Shown here piece after piece: positions 23,720 to 32,932 of a stretch of DNA of 64,000 nt. Origin of the DNA: Paenibacillus yonginensis (GTDB lineage Bacteria > Bacillota > Bacilli > Paenibacillales > Paenibacillaceae). The DNA lies in NCBI RefSeq assembly GCF_001685395.1, contig NZ_CP014167.1:3920501-3984500 (forward strand), in the 5' to 3' direction. Every line of letters begins with the position of its first letter. The stretch's first letter is position 1. The position numbers and the translations under genes are program-made. Below the pieces are notes generated by a model. The model did no database searches and was not told where the DNA came from. It was given only the letters and a program-made list of their open reading frames with translations.

Positions 23720-24547
23720 TTAAAAAGAACCCCGGCTTCCACTATGCGAATGCCCGCCGCCGGTTCTGCCGCCTCCACCGCCTCCGCCTGAGCCGCTGGA
23801 TTGCCGCTCAATCTTCCGCCTTGTCGTAGTCGTCCGGATATAACGGTCTTCTTGGGCAAGAACACCCGATGTCGCCGCATCTTCATAAGTCATCCGGTTC
23901 ACGGTAACGGTTCCGCCTGAACGGTATGCCATGATGCCAACCACGATACCGCCGATAACAACGGCCACGCCGAGCTGGAACCACCCGTTAAACAAAATAT
24001 TGTCCGGATTCACCCCCGGCTTGAAGCCCATATATTTGTATGCGGTCTTGATGTACGTTTCAAATGCATCCGCATAATTCCCTTCGGTTAGATCCGGCGT
24101 AATCTTGCTGCGAATCTTTTGCAGCCGTCCGTCATCCAACCTTTCCTCCGCTTTATAGAATCCGGCCAGATAAACGTCCCTGTTCCTCATATCCAGCGTC
24201 AGAATTGCCGCATTGCCATGGGATTTATCGTACCCCGGCGCCTTCTCGTCGTAGAAATTCTCCGTCAGATCCACAACGTCCAGATTCTCGGGATTATCGG
24301 TAGTAAAAATAATAAAGTCCGTTTCACGCTCCGCTCCGTAACGGAGAGCCAGCTCGTTAAGCTCCTTGGTCTGCTCCGCGGTCAGCAAATGTGCCTCATC
24401 ATAAATAAGCGACTTGTTCGCATTCCCTTCGGAAGCTGCGGACGCGTGCTGAAAAGGAAGACCTGCCGCCACCCATACAAGAAGCAGAAGCAGCCACATG
24501 CTGGTGTTCTTGTACCTGTTCTTGTTCATGTGCGTATGCTTATTCAC
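23720..24547 (-). CDS. ydjH: TPM-domain membrane protein (YdjH-like)
   Basis: A 275-residue protein with GTG start 24547; it overlaps the ydjG stop by 4 bases (GTGA) and has GGGAGGCGGG 5 bases upstream. A signal peptide or anchor (about 15-38, MWLLLLLVWVAAGLPFQHASA) is followed by a TPM domain (about 48-165: IYDEAHLLTAEQTKELNELALRYG, then FIIFTTDNPEN). A membrane helix (about 188-208, LGVAVVIGGIVVGIMAY) comes next. The tail is basic and ends in a Gly/Ser-rich stretch (GSGGGGGGGR...). TPM proteins act in membrane or photosystem maintenance; in B. subtilis the homologue supports the PspA response. Middle gene of the operon. Confidence 0.88.
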   Translation of the reverse strand: MNKHTHMNKNRYKNTSMWLLLLLVWVAAGLPFQHASAASEGNANKSLIYDEAHLLTAEQTKELNELALRYGAERETDFIIFTTDNPENLDVVDLTENFYDEKAPGYDKSHGNAAILTLDMRNRDVYLAGFYKAEERLDDGRLQKIRSKITPDLTEGNYADAFETYIKTAYKYMGFKPGVNPDNILFNGWFQLGVAVVIGGIVVGIMAYRSGGTVTVNRMTYEDAATSGVLAQEDRYIRTTTTRRKIERQSSGSGGGGGGGRTGGGHSHSGSRGSF

Positions 24548-25578
24548 AGGAACCCGCCTCCCAACACCAGGGATAACAGCTTCAGCGCCACCAGGGAAAC
24601 GCAGGAGACGCCTGCAAACCAGGCTGTCACCTTCGCTTTGCTGATCGGCGGTTTGCCTACAACCTTGCCCGTTTGTCCGTTCATCGCAAACGTATGCTGC
24701 TGCTTGTTGAAATCGTAATACACCATCCAGACCGGCAGCAGGGCATAATCCGACTGCTTCAGCGAGGTGTCGATATTTTTGTTCGTATAATTAACGGTTG
24801 TATACCCCGACACGGAAGACGAAATCGCGGATTCGATGTATCCTCTTATTTTCTCTTTGGCGCGGGGGAGAAGTTCTCCATCGTCAAAGCTGTATTTTTC
24901 AGCGATGAATCCGGCCAGGTAAGGCGTCTTGAAATCCTTCATCTCCCCATAAGGGAATGGCTCCAGCTTATCCATCAGCCCATCGTTCATCTTCTTGGAG
25001 GCATCCACCGGGACCCGTTTGTAATTAAGCTTCAGCCGCCGATAGACTTCAAAATGCTGGGTTTCCGTAATCTGATAATCGCCCCTGGTATAGGTTCTGA
25101 CCCGGGTAGCATGGCCCTGCACTTCCACGTTGTTATGAAGCTCATACAGCCAGAAGGGAACGTAAATGCCGGTTATGCTTTTGACCCGGTCGGCTGTCAT
25201 GAATCCGTTTGGCGTCAGCAGCCCGTTCTTGCACCATTTCTTGAAGGCCTTCATAGCCTCTTCTTTGCTGATGGAAAAAGGTATGACCAGCGCCGGGGCC
25301 AAATCCCCGGTCAAACGGTCGCCCAGCACAACCGCCGAGCCACAGAAGCTGCAGGTTGTCGCGCTGGTGTCCGCATCGGTGATGATTACCGCCCCGCAGC
25401 TGGTGCAGTGGTATTCCTGAGCCTGGTCTTCTTCCGTAAATACGGTCTGCGTCAAAGGGTCCTGGAGCTGTTCGATATTATCCTGCCTGCCGCAGCTGGG
25501 ACAGGAAAGCATTCCGGTCGCGCTGTCGAACACCATTCCGCTCCCGCAGTTCGGACATTTGTATTCAATTACCGGCAC
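24544..25578 (-). CDS. ydjG: Zinc-ribbon membrane-associated protein (YdjG-like)
   Basis: A 344-residue protein. It starts with a TFIIB-like zinc ribbon (YKCPNCGSGM ... LSCPSCGRQD, residues 5-32) and a second one (YHCTSCGAVI ... TTCSFCGSAV, about 55-83). A conserved soluble domain follows, with GIYVPFWLYELHNNVEVQG and LPVWMVYYDFNKQQHTFAMNGQTGKVVG. Hydrophobic segments at the C-terminus (about 312-342) anchor it. It is second in pspA-ydjGHI. In B. subtilis, YdjG with YdjH recruits YdjI and PspA to stressed membranes. ATG 25578 follows AAAGAGGTGAGAT. Confidence 0.88.
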   Translation of the reverse strand: MPVIEYKCPNCGSGMVFDSATGMLSCPSCGRQDNIEQLQDPLTQTVFTEEDQAQEYHCTSCGAVIITDADTSATTCSFCGSAVVLGDRLTGDLAPALVIPFSISKEEAMKAFKKWCKNGLLTPNGFMTADRVKSITGIYVPFWLYELHNNVEVQGHATRVRTYTRGDYQITETQHFEVYRRLKLNYKRVPVDASKKMNDGLMDKLEPFPYGEMKDFKTPYLAGFIAEKYSFDDGELLPRAKEKIRGYIESAISSSVSGYTTVNYTNKNIDTSLKQSDYALLPVWMVYYDFNKQQHTFAMNGQTGKVVGKPPISKAKVTAWFAGVSCVSLVALKLLSLVLGGGFL

Positions 25579-25607
25579 AATCTCACCTCTTTGGAACCAA
25601 AGAAGGA

Positions 25608-26345
25608 TTATTCCTTTCGGTTCAGTTTCTCTTTGATAGCAGCCAGCTCTTCTTCCGGACTTGCCACAGGGGTCTCCCCATTGGAGGAAGACGGTTTATC
25701 ATCGTCTGAACTCCCGGGCGAACGGCTGTCTGGAACGCCCTCCGTCTGCTCCAGCTTGGCAATCAGCGTGTCCAGATCGTCCTCCTCGGCGCCGCCCCTC
25801 AGCTCTGCCAGGGCAAGAGCCTCGTTCAAGGCCAGATCGGCCTTCTCTTCCAGCGCTTTGAAGGCCGAATTTGCTCCGCCGGATTCGTTCAAGCGCTGCT
25901 GGAACTTGGCCTCCGCCAGCTTGCCCTTCAGATCGGCCCGGCGCGCCTCCAGCCGGTTCAGATCGGCCAGCAGCTTCTCCTTCATCCGCTTCATGCCTTC
26001 TGCTTGGGCTGCCGCCTGGTCATAAGCCGCGCGAAGCCCGATCAGCTTCTCTTCCCTATCCGTCTTGCGCTTCAGAAAGTCCAGCGCATCTTCCTCCCGG
26101 CCTGCTTCCACCGACTTCTCGGCGTAACGCTGCAGCTTACGGATCTCCGCTTGAGCTTCATCCAGGGCCTGGCGGGCTCTCCGTTCATCCGCCTGTACGG
26201 CAGCGGTTTCGGCCTCCAGCTGCCCCAGATCGCTGCTCAAGCTGCGCATGTAAGCGTCAGCTTCCTGCTCCGGATCCGCTGCTTTGTCCAATAAAGCGTT
26301 CACATTCATCTTCATCACTTGGCGAAATCTCGACAGGATCCCCAT
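25608..26345 (-). CDS. pspA: Phage shock protein A family (PspA/IM30)
   Basis: A 245-residue, almost entirely helical coiled-coil protein. It opens MGILSRFRQVMKMNVNALLDKAADPEQEADAYMR, the N-terminal amphipathic helix and conserved start of PspA/IM30/LiaH proteins, which assemble into ESCRT-III-like scaffolds that protect damaged membranes. Residues 26-220 are long Ala/Glu/Arg/Leu heptads. The last 40 residues are Ser/Asp/Pro-rich and end in a short helix, slightly longer than usual. GAGGAGG is 8 bases before the ATG. First gene of a four-gene operon transcribed from an ECF-type promoter at 26386-26412. Confidence 0.95.
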   Translation of the reverse strand: MGILSRFRQVMKMNVNALLDKAADPEQEADAYMRSLSSDLGQLEAETAAVQADERRARQALDEAQAEIRKLQRYAEKSVEAGREEDALDFLKRKTDREEKLIGLRAAYDQAAAQAEGMKRMKEKLLADLNRLEARRADLKGKLAEAKFQQRLNESGGANSAFKALEEKADLALNEALALAELRGGAEEDDLDTLIAKLEQTEGVPDSRSPGSSDDDKPSSSNGETPVASPEEELAAIKEKLNRKE

Positions 26346-26367
26346 TCGGCGCTTCCTCCTCGATCAA

Positions 26368-26412
26368 TTTCATGTATTCTTATAATACATGAAAAAGGCG
26401 GCTAAGGTTTCA
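26368..26412 (-). promoter_or_regulatory. ECF/sigmaW-type promoter of pspA-ydjGHI, with overlapping inverted repeat
   Basis: Minus strand: TGAAAC (26412-26407), 17 bases, TGTA (26389-26386), close to the sigmaW consensus TGAAAC-N16/17-CGTA. The B. subtilis operon is sigmaW-dependent. TTTCATGTATT and AATACATGAAA (26368-26394) form a perfect 11-bp inverted repeat with a 5-base spacer across the -10 and start point. It is either an operator or a stabilising 5' hairpin. Confidence 0.7.
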
Positions 26413-26420
26413 TTTTGACC

Positions 26421-26453
26421 AAAAAGCCATCATCCTTTTACGAATGATGGCTT
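26421..26453 (-). terminator. Terminator of the aldo/keto reductase gene
   Basis: AAGCCATCAT pairs with ATGATGGCTT, followed on the minus strand by TTTTT. It lies directly upstream of the pspA promoter. Confidence 0.85.
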
Positions 26454-26486
26454 AGATTCTGCCTAGCAAAAATGCCTATCTAGGAG

Positions 26487-27326
26487 TCAAAATTCCTCAT
26501 ATTCCGCAGGATCCTGTCCCCACAGCCGGCCGTCTTCCCGGTTAAAGCTTGAAATAACGTCCATTTCCGCATTGGACAGCTCGAAGTCAAAAATGCTCAG
26601 ATTCTCGACCTGATGCTCAAGCAAGCCCGCTTTCGGGATCGGAACCGCTCCCAGTTGGATATGCCAGCGCAGGATGATCTGCGTGTTCGTTTTGCCGTGG
26701 GCGGCGGCGATTTTGCCGATTTGTTCGTCCTGCAAAATACTGTGCCCGCGTCCCAGCGGGCTCCACGATTCGGTTACGATGCCGTGTTCCGCATCTTTCT
26801 CCCGCTGGTAAGCCTGGTCAAAAAACGGATGCAGCTCCACCTGATTGAGGCTTGGAGCTACACCTGTCTCCTTGATAATCCGCTCGTTATGCTCCGGCAG
26901 GAAATTGCAGACGCCGATGGAGCGGATATAGCCCCGTTTCTTGGCTTCGATCATCGCCTGCCAAGCCTCCACGTACCGGTCCGTCTTCGGATTCGGCCAA
27001 TGGATCAAATAAAGATCATAATAGTCCAATCCGGCGCGGTACAGGGACTCCTCAATGGTCACCAGCGCCTGGTCATAAGCCTGGCGGCGGCCTGGCAGCT
27101 TGGAGCAGATCAACAGCTCTTCGCGCGGAACGGAGCTGAGGCGAATCGCTTCGCCAAGTGCACCTTCATTTTCATAATTAAATGCGCTGTCCAGCAGCCG
27201 GTAGCCGGCATCAATCGCCCCGGCCATTGACTTTGCTCCGTCTCTGCCTTTTAGCGTATACGTGCCAAGGCCGATCTGTGGAATTTTCAAGCCGTCGTTG
27301 AGTACAATTTCAGGAATCGGGTTCAT
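26487..27326 (-). CDS. Aldo/keto reductase
   Basis: A 279-residue NADPH-dependent reductase with the AKR barrel. The second ATG (27326) fits GAGGAGG with 7 bases of spacing, while the first (27332) is only one base away. Signatures: IPQIGLGTYTLKGRDGAKSM at the start; GYRLLDSAFNYENEGALGEAIR, with catalytic Asp and Tyr; LLICSKLPG with catalytic Lys; and YLIHWPNP with catalytic His. PIPKAGLLEHQVEN is the cofactor-binding IPKS-like region (Ala in place of Ser). Substrates are probably aldehydes or methylglyoxal-type compounds; they cannot be specified. Single gene, followed by its own terminator. Confidence 0.93.
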   Translation of the reverse strand: MNPIPEIVLNDGLKIPQIGLGTYTLKGRDGAKSMAGAIDAGYRLLDSAFNYENEGALGEAIRLSSVPREELLICSKLPGRRQAYDQALVTIEESLYRAGLDYYDLYLIHWPNPKTDRYVEAWQAMIEAKKRGYIRSIGVCNFLPEHNERIIKETGVAPSLNQVELHPFFDQAYQREKDAEHGIVTESWSPLGRGHSILQDEQIGKIAAAHGKTNTQIILRWHIQLGAVPIPKAGLLEHQVENLSIFDFELSNAEMDVISSFNREDGRLWGQDPAEYEEF

Positions 27327-27493
27327 GTCCATGCCTCCTCATTCAGTGTGCTCCATTGATCTTAGTCTTCTACTACTCTTTACCTTATCACCATTTGATT
27401 GGCCTGGCAAAATGAGCAAACCGCGTTTACTTCAACCCTCTCATTTGATAAGCTAACAATTAAAAAATTCCTTAAGAATGGAGATATATTCAA

Positions 27494-28624
27494 ATGAGCG
27501 AATCTAACCAAACCCCATCCACCGGACCGCGTTTGGCCCCTCCATTTCGCGCCGATCAGGTCGGGAGCCTGCTGAGAACTGACCGAATCAAACAGGCCCG
27601 CCAGCAAAAGGCCGCAGGCAGCTTGTCTGCCGAACAGCTGCGCCTGATCGAGAACGAAGAAATTGCTCGTATTGTAGAGAAGCAGAAAGAGGTAGGCTTG
27701 CAGGCCGTGACAGACGGCGAGTTCCGCCGCGCTTACTGGCATTTCGATTTTCTGGAGCATCTGGACGGCGTGACCGGCTATGAAGCGGAGAGCGGTATCC
27801 AGTTCCAGCAGACCCAAACCAAAGCCCATTCTATTCTGGTCAATGGCAAACTTGGCTTCTCCGCCCACCCGATGCTGGAGGATTACAAGTTCTTACATAG
27901 CATTGCCGGCAGCCACACAGCCAAGATGACGATTCCAAGCCCAAGCATGCTGCATTTCCGCGGCACGATTGATCCGAAGGTTTACGGGGATCAGGATGAG
28001 TTCTTCCATGACCTGGCCGCCGCCTATAAGCAGGCGCTACAAGCCTTCTATGACGCCGGCTGTCGTTATTTGCAGCTGGATGATACGGCCTGGGCATACC
28101 TGTGCTCGGAGGAGCAGAAGGAACAGCTTCGCGCCCGCGGCCTCAATCCGGACGAGCTGTCTGCCCGTTACGCACAAACGATCAACGACGCCGTTAGCGG
28201 TCGTCCGGATGATCTCAAGATCACCATGCATATCTGCCGCGGCAACTTCCGCTCTACCTGGATTTCCTCAGGCGGTTATGAGCCGGTGGCCGAGACGCTG
28301 TTTGGCGGATTGAACATTGACGGATTTTTCCTCGAATATGACAGCGACCGGGCCGGCGGTTTCGAACCCCTGCGTTACGTGAACCGTCCGGATCTGTCGA
28401 TCGTGCTTGGGCTGATTACCTCCAAATTTGGAGAACTGGAGCAAGCTGACGAGATCAAACGCCGGATCGAGGAAGCTTCCAGGATCGTAAGTCTGGATCA
28501 GCTGTGCCTCAGCCCGCAGTGCGGATTTGCCTCCACCGAAGAAGGCAACCTGCTGACCGAAGAACAGCAGTGGGCCAAACTCCGCCATGTCGTGGAAATT
28601 GCCCGGGACGTGTGGAAGGGTTAA
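27494..28624 (+). CDS. MetE-C-terminal-domain methyltransferase (YxjG/YxjH-like)
   Basis: A 376-residue cobalamin-independent methionine-synthase-like protein consisting of the catalytic barrel only. PPFRADQVGSLLRT at the start and VTDGEFRRAYWHFDF are diagnostic. The zinc ligands are seen in order: ITMHICRGN (His, Cys), FLEYDSDRAGGFEPLR (Glu) and CLSPQCGFAST (Cys). LQLDDTAWAYLCS is the substrate loop. Proteins of this size transfer methyl groups to homocysteine from simple donors rather than from polyglutamyl folate. AATGGAGAT precedes ATG 27494. In B. subtilis yxjG/yxjH have S-box leaders; none is visible in the 160 bases here. Confidence 0.9.
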   Translation: MSESNQTPSTGPRLAPPFRADQVGSLLRTDRIKQARQQKAAGSLSAEQLRLIENEEIARIVEKQKEVGLQAVTDGEFRRAYWHFDFLEHLDGVTGYEAESGIQFQQTQTKAHSILVNGKLGFSAHPMLEDYKFLHSIAGSHTAKMTIPSPSMLHFRGTIDPKVYGDQDEFFHDLAAAYKQALQAFYDAGCRYLQLDDTAWAYLCSEEQKEQLRARGLNPDELSARYAQTINDAVSGRPDDLKITMHICRGNFRSTWISSGGYEPVAETLFGGLNIDGFFLEYDSDRAGGFEPLRYVNRPDLSIVLGLITSKFGELEQADEIKRRIEEASRIVSLDQLCLSPQCGFASTEEGNLLTEEQQWAKLRHVVEIARDVWKG

Positions 28625-28640
28625 TCAGCAGCCGAAGGCC

Positions 28641-28686
28641 AGACCAGCCGTCAGCCCGGATCGGGCAGACGGCTGGTCTTATTTTT
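28641..28686 (+). terminator. Terminator of the MetE-like gene
   Basis: AGACCAGCCGTC pairs with GACGGCTGGTCT; the loop contains an inner CCCGGATCGGG. TTATTTTT follows. It overlaps the stop codon of the convergent gene. Confidence 0.88.
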
Positions 28687-29453
28687 CAGCGGAAATAGGC
28701 TCTTATGATCTCTCTCATAGAACCCCTTTGCTCATTAAATTGCCGGACCCGGTGGCCGTTCGCCCCTGACGGATGCGGGAATCCCCATAGACATTGCTCC
28801 TCCCGGAGGATACCCTTCTGTACCAGCACCCGGCAAATCCCTTCAACTGCTTTGCCCAGCGGAATGACGAGCACACGGTGAAAGCCGCCGCAAGCGTCCA
28901 GGGAACCGAGTTCCTCTTGGATAGAATTTACGGCAAAGTCCCTGAGGAAATCGGACGACAGCAAATCCGGCCTGCTTCCCGTGTAATTATGGCCGCGGGC
29001 AAACACTGGATAACGCAGGACGGAGGTGGTATGCATAAGCTGCTGACTCCCCTCAAACAACAGCTGAGCGGAAGACAAGCCGAGCGGCGCCGGCAGGTCT
29101 AGGGTATCCAGCATCCGGATGATATTGTTCCGCATGGGACCGGCAAAGCGGGCAGCCTTCTTAGCTTGCTGAAGAATGTCTTCATCCCTAAGCTCCGGCC
29201 CCTGATTCCGCTGCAAACTATCCCTCGCCGTTTCAAAAGCCAGCTTCATCTGGCTCCAGCCGGGCGTTAAGCCTGCGATAAGAATCTGCGCGTGCGGGTT
29301 AACGATTTCGTTATGCGGCGCATAATACATGGATACAGGCCCAGATTCGGCCAGCAGGAAGCGCTCATGGAGCAGATCGGCTTTGGTAAGGGGCCGGGAA
29401 GGAAGCTGGCGAATATAAGGTTTGTATGCTGAAAAAGCTGCTGCGTACAACAT
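28686..29453 (-). CDS. Uracil-DNA-glycosylase-fold protein of unknown function
   Basis: A 255-residue soluble protein. ILIAGLTPGWSQM near residue 57 resembles the first catalytic loop of the UDG superfamily, where a Gly-x-x-Pro-Gly turn precedes the water-activating region. LWGFPHPSGANGHRVRQFN near the C-terminus matches the HPS-type minor-groove loop, including the His of the second motif. VLVIPLGKAVEGI lies between them. These suggest a UDG-like fold, possibly a base-excision enzyme, but the key Asp/Asn of classical families is not obvious. GAGGAG is 9 bases upstream of ATG 29453. Related proteins are annotated as hypothetical in Paenibacillus-type genomes (inference). Confidence 0.6.
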   Translation of the reverse strand: MLYAAAFSAYKPYIRQLPSRPLTKADLLHERFLLAESGPVSMYYAPHNEIVNPHAQILIAGLTPGWSQMKLAFETARDSLQRNQGPELRDEDILQQAKKAARFAGPMRNNIIRMLDTLDLPAPLGLSSAQLLFEGSQQLMHTTSVLRYPVFARGHNYTGSRPDLLSSDFLRDFAVNSIQEELGSLDACGGFHRVLVIPLGKAVEGICRVLVQKGILREEQCLWGFPHPSGANGHRVRQFNEQRGSMREIIRAYFR

Positions 29454-29590
29454 GCTTTGCTTCTCCTCTCTCCTTTCGATCGGGACCGCTCGGAAATAAT
29501 TACCTGGTAGAGTTAACGGTCCAATAACAAATAAAGCTTATACTACGTATACAGCACTACATTTCATTCAACAAGGAAAGGAACTTTAAG

Positions 29591-30220
29591 ATGGGGATAC
29601 ACACCTACTTCCAATCGTTAACCGATTTAGAGCGAATCATCCGATGTCCCGGTAAATTCAAGTTTCAGGAGCACAGCGTTGCCGAGCATTCCTGGAAAGT
29701 CGTGCAATACGCCAAAACCTTGGCCGATATTGAAGAAAGTCACGGCGTCCTCGTGAACTGGAAGAAGCTGTATGAAATCACGAGCAGTCATGATTACGGG
29801 GAAATTTTTATCGGGGATATCAAAACCCCTGTGAAACACTACTCACTCGAGCTCCGCGCCATGCTGCAGCAGGTGGAGGAAGGTATGGTTGCGCATTTTA
29901 TTGACGGGCATATTCCGGAGGAATTCAAACCGATCTTTCGCAGACAGCTGCGGGAAGGCAAAGACGATTCCGTAGAAGGCCGAATCCTAGAGGTTGCCGA
30001 TAAACTCGACCAGATCTACGAAGCCTTCGCCGAGCTGCAAAAAGGAAACACGGAGAAAGAATTTGTATTTATGTACCGGAGCGCCCTGATCAAAATCAAA
30101 GGCATCCAGCTGCACTGCGTGGATTATTTTCTGGAACAGATTCTGCCTGACCTGGTCAGCGAAGGCTCACGATCCCCTATCGATATTGAGCAGATTACCA
30201 AAGACGCGTTGGCGTCTTAA
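29591..30220 (+). CDS. HD-domain hydrolase (YfbR-like 5'-nucleotidase family)
   Basis: A 209-residue metal-dependent HD phosphohydrolase. The metal ligands are visible: FQEHSVAEHSWKV (His about 33), ITSSHDYGEIFIGDIKTP (HD at about 68-69, then the Glu/Asp cluster) and ILEVADKLDQIYEAF (Asp about 136). YfbR-type enzymes dephosphorylate deoxynucleoside monophosphates. The C-terminal third is specific to this subgroup and has no known role. AAGGAA is upstream of ATG 29591. Single gene, convergent with the phosphoketolase gene. Confidence 0.85.
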   Translation: MGIHTYFQSLTDLERIIRCPGKFKFQEHSVAEHSWKVVQYAKTLADIEESHGVLVNWKKLYEITSSHDYGEIFIGDIKTPVKHYSLELRAMLQQVEEGMVAHFIDGHIPEEFKPIFRRQLREGKDDSVEGRILEVADKLDQIYEAFAELQKGNTEKEFVFMYRSALIKIKGIQLHCVDYFLEQILPDLVSEGSRSPIDIEQITKDALAS

Positions 30221-30288
30221 CCTCCCCTTATGCCCCTCCTTTTAATCCCCCTCTTGATTCGCAAATCTATTTTATTTGAAAAGAAACA

Positions 30289-30317
30289 AAAAGCCAGCCT
30301 CGGACAGGCTGGCTTTC
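30289..30317. terminator. Bidirectional terminator between HD hydrolase and phosphoketolase genes
   Basis: AAAGCCAGCCT and AGGCTGGCTTT form an 11-bp stem with a 5-base loop, A-rich before and T-rich after. Confidence 0.85.
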
Positions 30318-30338
30318 TATTGGAATGAGAACCGACCT

Positions 30339-32753
30339 TCACCTCCGTGTTCCCGCCCCTTGGATGGATGATTTCACGCCTTTCCAAACCCAGCTGTCCA
30401 CTTCCGGCAGGTCGACGCCTTCTTCGCGGATATATTGATGATGTTTCTCTAACATCTGTTCCATTTCTTTCACGATAGCAGCATATTGTCCGGCTTCAGG
30501 AAGGCTCAATACAGCTTCCTTCACCAGATCAAAGCGGTCCATCTGGTTGAGCACGCGCATGTCGAATGGGGTGGTGATGTCGCCGTTTTCACGGTAGCCG
30601 TGAACGTGCAGATGATGGTTGTGACGTTCAAAGAACAGATCTTTGATGAGCCCTTCATAACCATGGAAAGCGAAAATCACCGGTTTATCGGCTGTAAAAT
30701 AACGGTCGAACTCCTCATCGGACAATCCCCGCGGATCAAGCTTCCGGCTTCTCAGCTTAAGCAGATCAACCACGTTGATATAACGGATCTTCAGCTGCGG
30801 CAGCTTCTCGTGCAGCATGGAGATCGCCGCCAGGCTTTCAATGGTTGGCTCGGTGCCGGAGGACGCCATCACCAGGTCCGGCTCCCCGCCTTGGTCCGTG
30901 CTGGCCCAATCGATGATTTTGAGGCCGTTATCCACCAGCTCCTGCGCTTCATCTGCCGAGAAGAACTGCGGACGCGGATGTTTGGACGACACGATCAGGT
31001 TGATCTTCTGACGGTCGTTAAGCACTTTATCGAACACAGCCAGCAAAGTGTTGGCGTCAGCCGGCAAATACTCGCGGATGAATTCCGGTTTCTTGTCGGC
31101 CAGGTGCCCGAGCAGGCCTGGATCCTGGTGCGTATACCCATTGTGGTCCTGCTGGAACACCGTCGAGGTCGCCACAATGTTGAGGGACGGAATATCGGCG
31201 CGCCAGCTTTGCTCCGTTGCTTTGCGCAGCCATTTGAAATGCTGCGTAATCATGGAGTCCACGACCCGCAGGAACGCTTCATAGCTGGCAAAAAATCCGT
31301 GGCGTCCGGTCAGCACGTATCCTTCCAGCAAGCCTTCCGCCTGATGTTCGGACAACTGGGAATCGATAACGCGGCCATAGGAAGCCATAAATTCGTCGTT
31401 CGGCTCCATGATTTTCTCCAGCCACTGGCGTTTTGTAGCTTCAAAGACAGGCGCCAAACGGTTGGACATCGTTTCATCCGGTCCGAAGATGCGGAAGTTT
31501 TTGCTCGTTTCGTTCAGCTCAATGACTTCTTTGAGGTATTTGCCCAGCACGGACATGTCCTGGGCGGTCTGCTTGCCGGGCTCGCTGTTGTCCAGCGCGT
31601 ATTTGCGGAAGTCCGGCAGCTTCAGGTCTTTGATCCGCTTGCCGGCATTGGTCACCGGATTCATCGCCATCCGTCTGTCTCCTTTTGGCGCGAGCTCGGC
31701 GATTTCGGCGTGCAGACGGCCCTTTTCATCAAACAGCTCTTCCGGTCTATAGCTGTTCAGCCACTGCAGCAGGGCATCTGCATGCTCCATATGCTTCTGA
31801 TCCACCGGGATCGGTACCTGGTGGGCACGGAAGGAGTTTTCATTCGGCACCTGATCCCACTCTTTAGGACCGGTCCAGCCTTTAGGGGAACGGAATACCA
31901 GCATCGGCCAAGCCGGGCGTGCGGAGTCGTTATTTTCACGCGCATAGCTTTGAATAGCACCAATGCGTTCCACAATCGCATCCAACGTTTCCGCCATAGC
32001 AGGATGCATGTGCGCCGGTTCGCTGCCTTCCACGAAATAAGGCTCCCAGCCGTAACCTTTGAAATAAGCGGTCAGCTCTTCTTTGCTCATCCGCGACAGC
32101 AGCGTCGGGTTGCTGATCTTAAAGCCGTTCAAATGCAAAATCGGCAGCACGGCACCGTCGGTGATCGGGTTAATGAAGCGGTTCGAGAACCAGGAAGCGG
32201 CCAGCGGGCCCGTCTCGGCTTCACCGTCACCCACAACCACAGCCGCAATCAGGTCAGGATTATCCAGAATGGCCCCCGTACCGTGGGATAAAGAGTATCC
32301 AAGCTCTCCTCCTTCATGAATGGAACCCGGCGTTTCCGGTGCCGCGTGGGAAGCGATCCCGCCCGGGAAGGAGAACTGCTTGAAGAGCTTCGTCATCCCC
32401 GGGATATCCTGCGTAATTTGGGGATAAATTTCCGTGTAGCTGCCGTCCAGATACGAATTGGACACCATAACCTGGCCGCCGTGGCCCGGTCCTTCAATGT
32501 AAAACATATTCAAGTCATATTTGTTGATCACCCGATTTAAATGAGCATAAATAAAGTTTTGGCCCGGAATCGTACCCCAGTGTCCAATCGGTTTCACTTT
32601 GATATCCTCGGCTTTAAGCGGTTCGCGGAGCAAAGGGTTGCTTTTCAAATAAAGCTGTCCCACCGAGATATAATTGGCCGCCCGCCAAAATGCATCCAAT
32701 TTGTCCAGGTATTCTTGGGACGAATAATCCACCTTGGTATCGGTAACTAACAT
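30339..32753 (-). CDS. xfp: Xylulose-5-P / fructose-6-P phosphoketolase
   Basis: An 804-residue thiamine-diphosphate enzyme that splits xylulose 5-phosphate or fructose 6-phosphate with phosphate to give acetyl phosphate. Start ATG 32753 has AAGGAGT 7 bases upstream. Family blocks are intact: [71 protein letters not shown] and [16 protein letters not shown] (thiamine site). [12 protein letters not shown] and SSKHPRPQF follow in the pyrimidine domain. Length is as usual. This feeds pentoses, such as xylose from xylan, directly to acetate. The adjacent GntR gene and repeated GTGAA boxes at its promoter suggest repression by that regulator. Confidence 0.96.
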   Translation of the reverse strand: MLVTDTKVDYSSQEYLDKLDAFWRAANYISVGQLYLKSNPLLREPLKAEDIKVKPIGHWGTIPGQNFIYAHLNRVINKYDLNMFYIEGPGHGGQVMVSNSYLDGSYTEIYPQITQDIPGMTKLFKQFSFPGGIASHAAPETPGSIHEGGELGYSLSHGTGAILDNPDLIAAVVVGDGEAETGPLAASWFSNRFINPITDGAVLPILHLNGFKISNPTLLSRMSKEELTAYFKGYGWEPYFVEGSEPAHMHPAMAETLDAIVERIGAIQSYARENNDSARPAWPMLVFRSPKGWTGPKEWDQVPNENSFRAHQVPIPVDQKHMEHADALLQWLNSYRPEELFDEKGRLHAEIAELAPKGDRRMAMNPVTNAGKRIKDLKLPDFRKYALDNSEPGKQTAQDMSVLGKYLKEVIELNETSKNFRIFGPDETMSNRLAPVFEATKRQWLEKIMEPNDEFMASYGRVIDSQLSEHQAEGLLEGYVLTGRHGFFASYEAFLRVVDSMITQHFKWLRKATEQSWRADIPSLNIVATSTVFQQDHNGYTHQDPGLLGHLADKKPEFIREYLPADANTLLAVFDKVLNDRQKINLIVSSKHPRPQFFSADEAQELVDNGLKIIDWASTDQGGEPDLVMASSGTEPTIESLAAISMLHEKLPQLKIRYINVVDLLKLRSRKLDPRGLSDEEFDRYFTADKPVIFAFHGYEGLIKDLFFERHNHHLHVHGYRENGDITTPFDMRVLNQMDRFDLVKEAVLSLPEAGQYAAIVKEMEQMLEKHHQYIREEGVDLPEVDSWVWKGVKSSIQGAGTRR

Positions 32754-32780
32754 TTCACCCACTCCTTTATCTCTAATATT

Positions 32781-32857
32781 GTGAATAATTTCACTTATAG
32801 TTACATCATAACAACCTTTTTGAAAAATGATACGGTCCAATTTTGTGAAAAAGTGAA
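32781..32857 (-). promoter_or_regulatory. Phosphoketolase promoter region with candidate GntR operators
   Basis: An extended -10, TGT-TATGAT (-10 proper at 32810-32805), with a poor -35, lies 52 bases before the ATG. Just downstream, GTGAATAATTTCAC (32781-32794) is a 5+5 inverted repeat that would block elongation or initiation. Further GTGAA boxes occur at 32845 and 32853. GTGA-type dyads are typical of GntR/HutC regulators, and such a gene lies next door. Confidence 0.55.
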
Positions 32858-32887
32858 CATAGTATGAAATTTAGAACTCAACCTCCG

Positions 32888-32928
32888 AAGGAAACAAAAA
32901 GAAGACCAGCATCCGCTGATCCTCAGTC
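32888..32928 (-). terminator. Terminator of the GntR gene
   Basis: Minus strand: GAAGAC pairs with GTCTTC and CAGC with GCTG inside, followed by TTTTTG, within 10 bases of the GntR stop codon. Confidence 0.7.
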
Positions 32929-32932
32929 TTCC

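Noticed and set aside
30486..32291. A 601-codon open frame opposite the phosphoketolase gene
   Set aside because: It mirrors a strongly conserved gene; its residue composition is that of an antisense shadow and it has no ribosome site.
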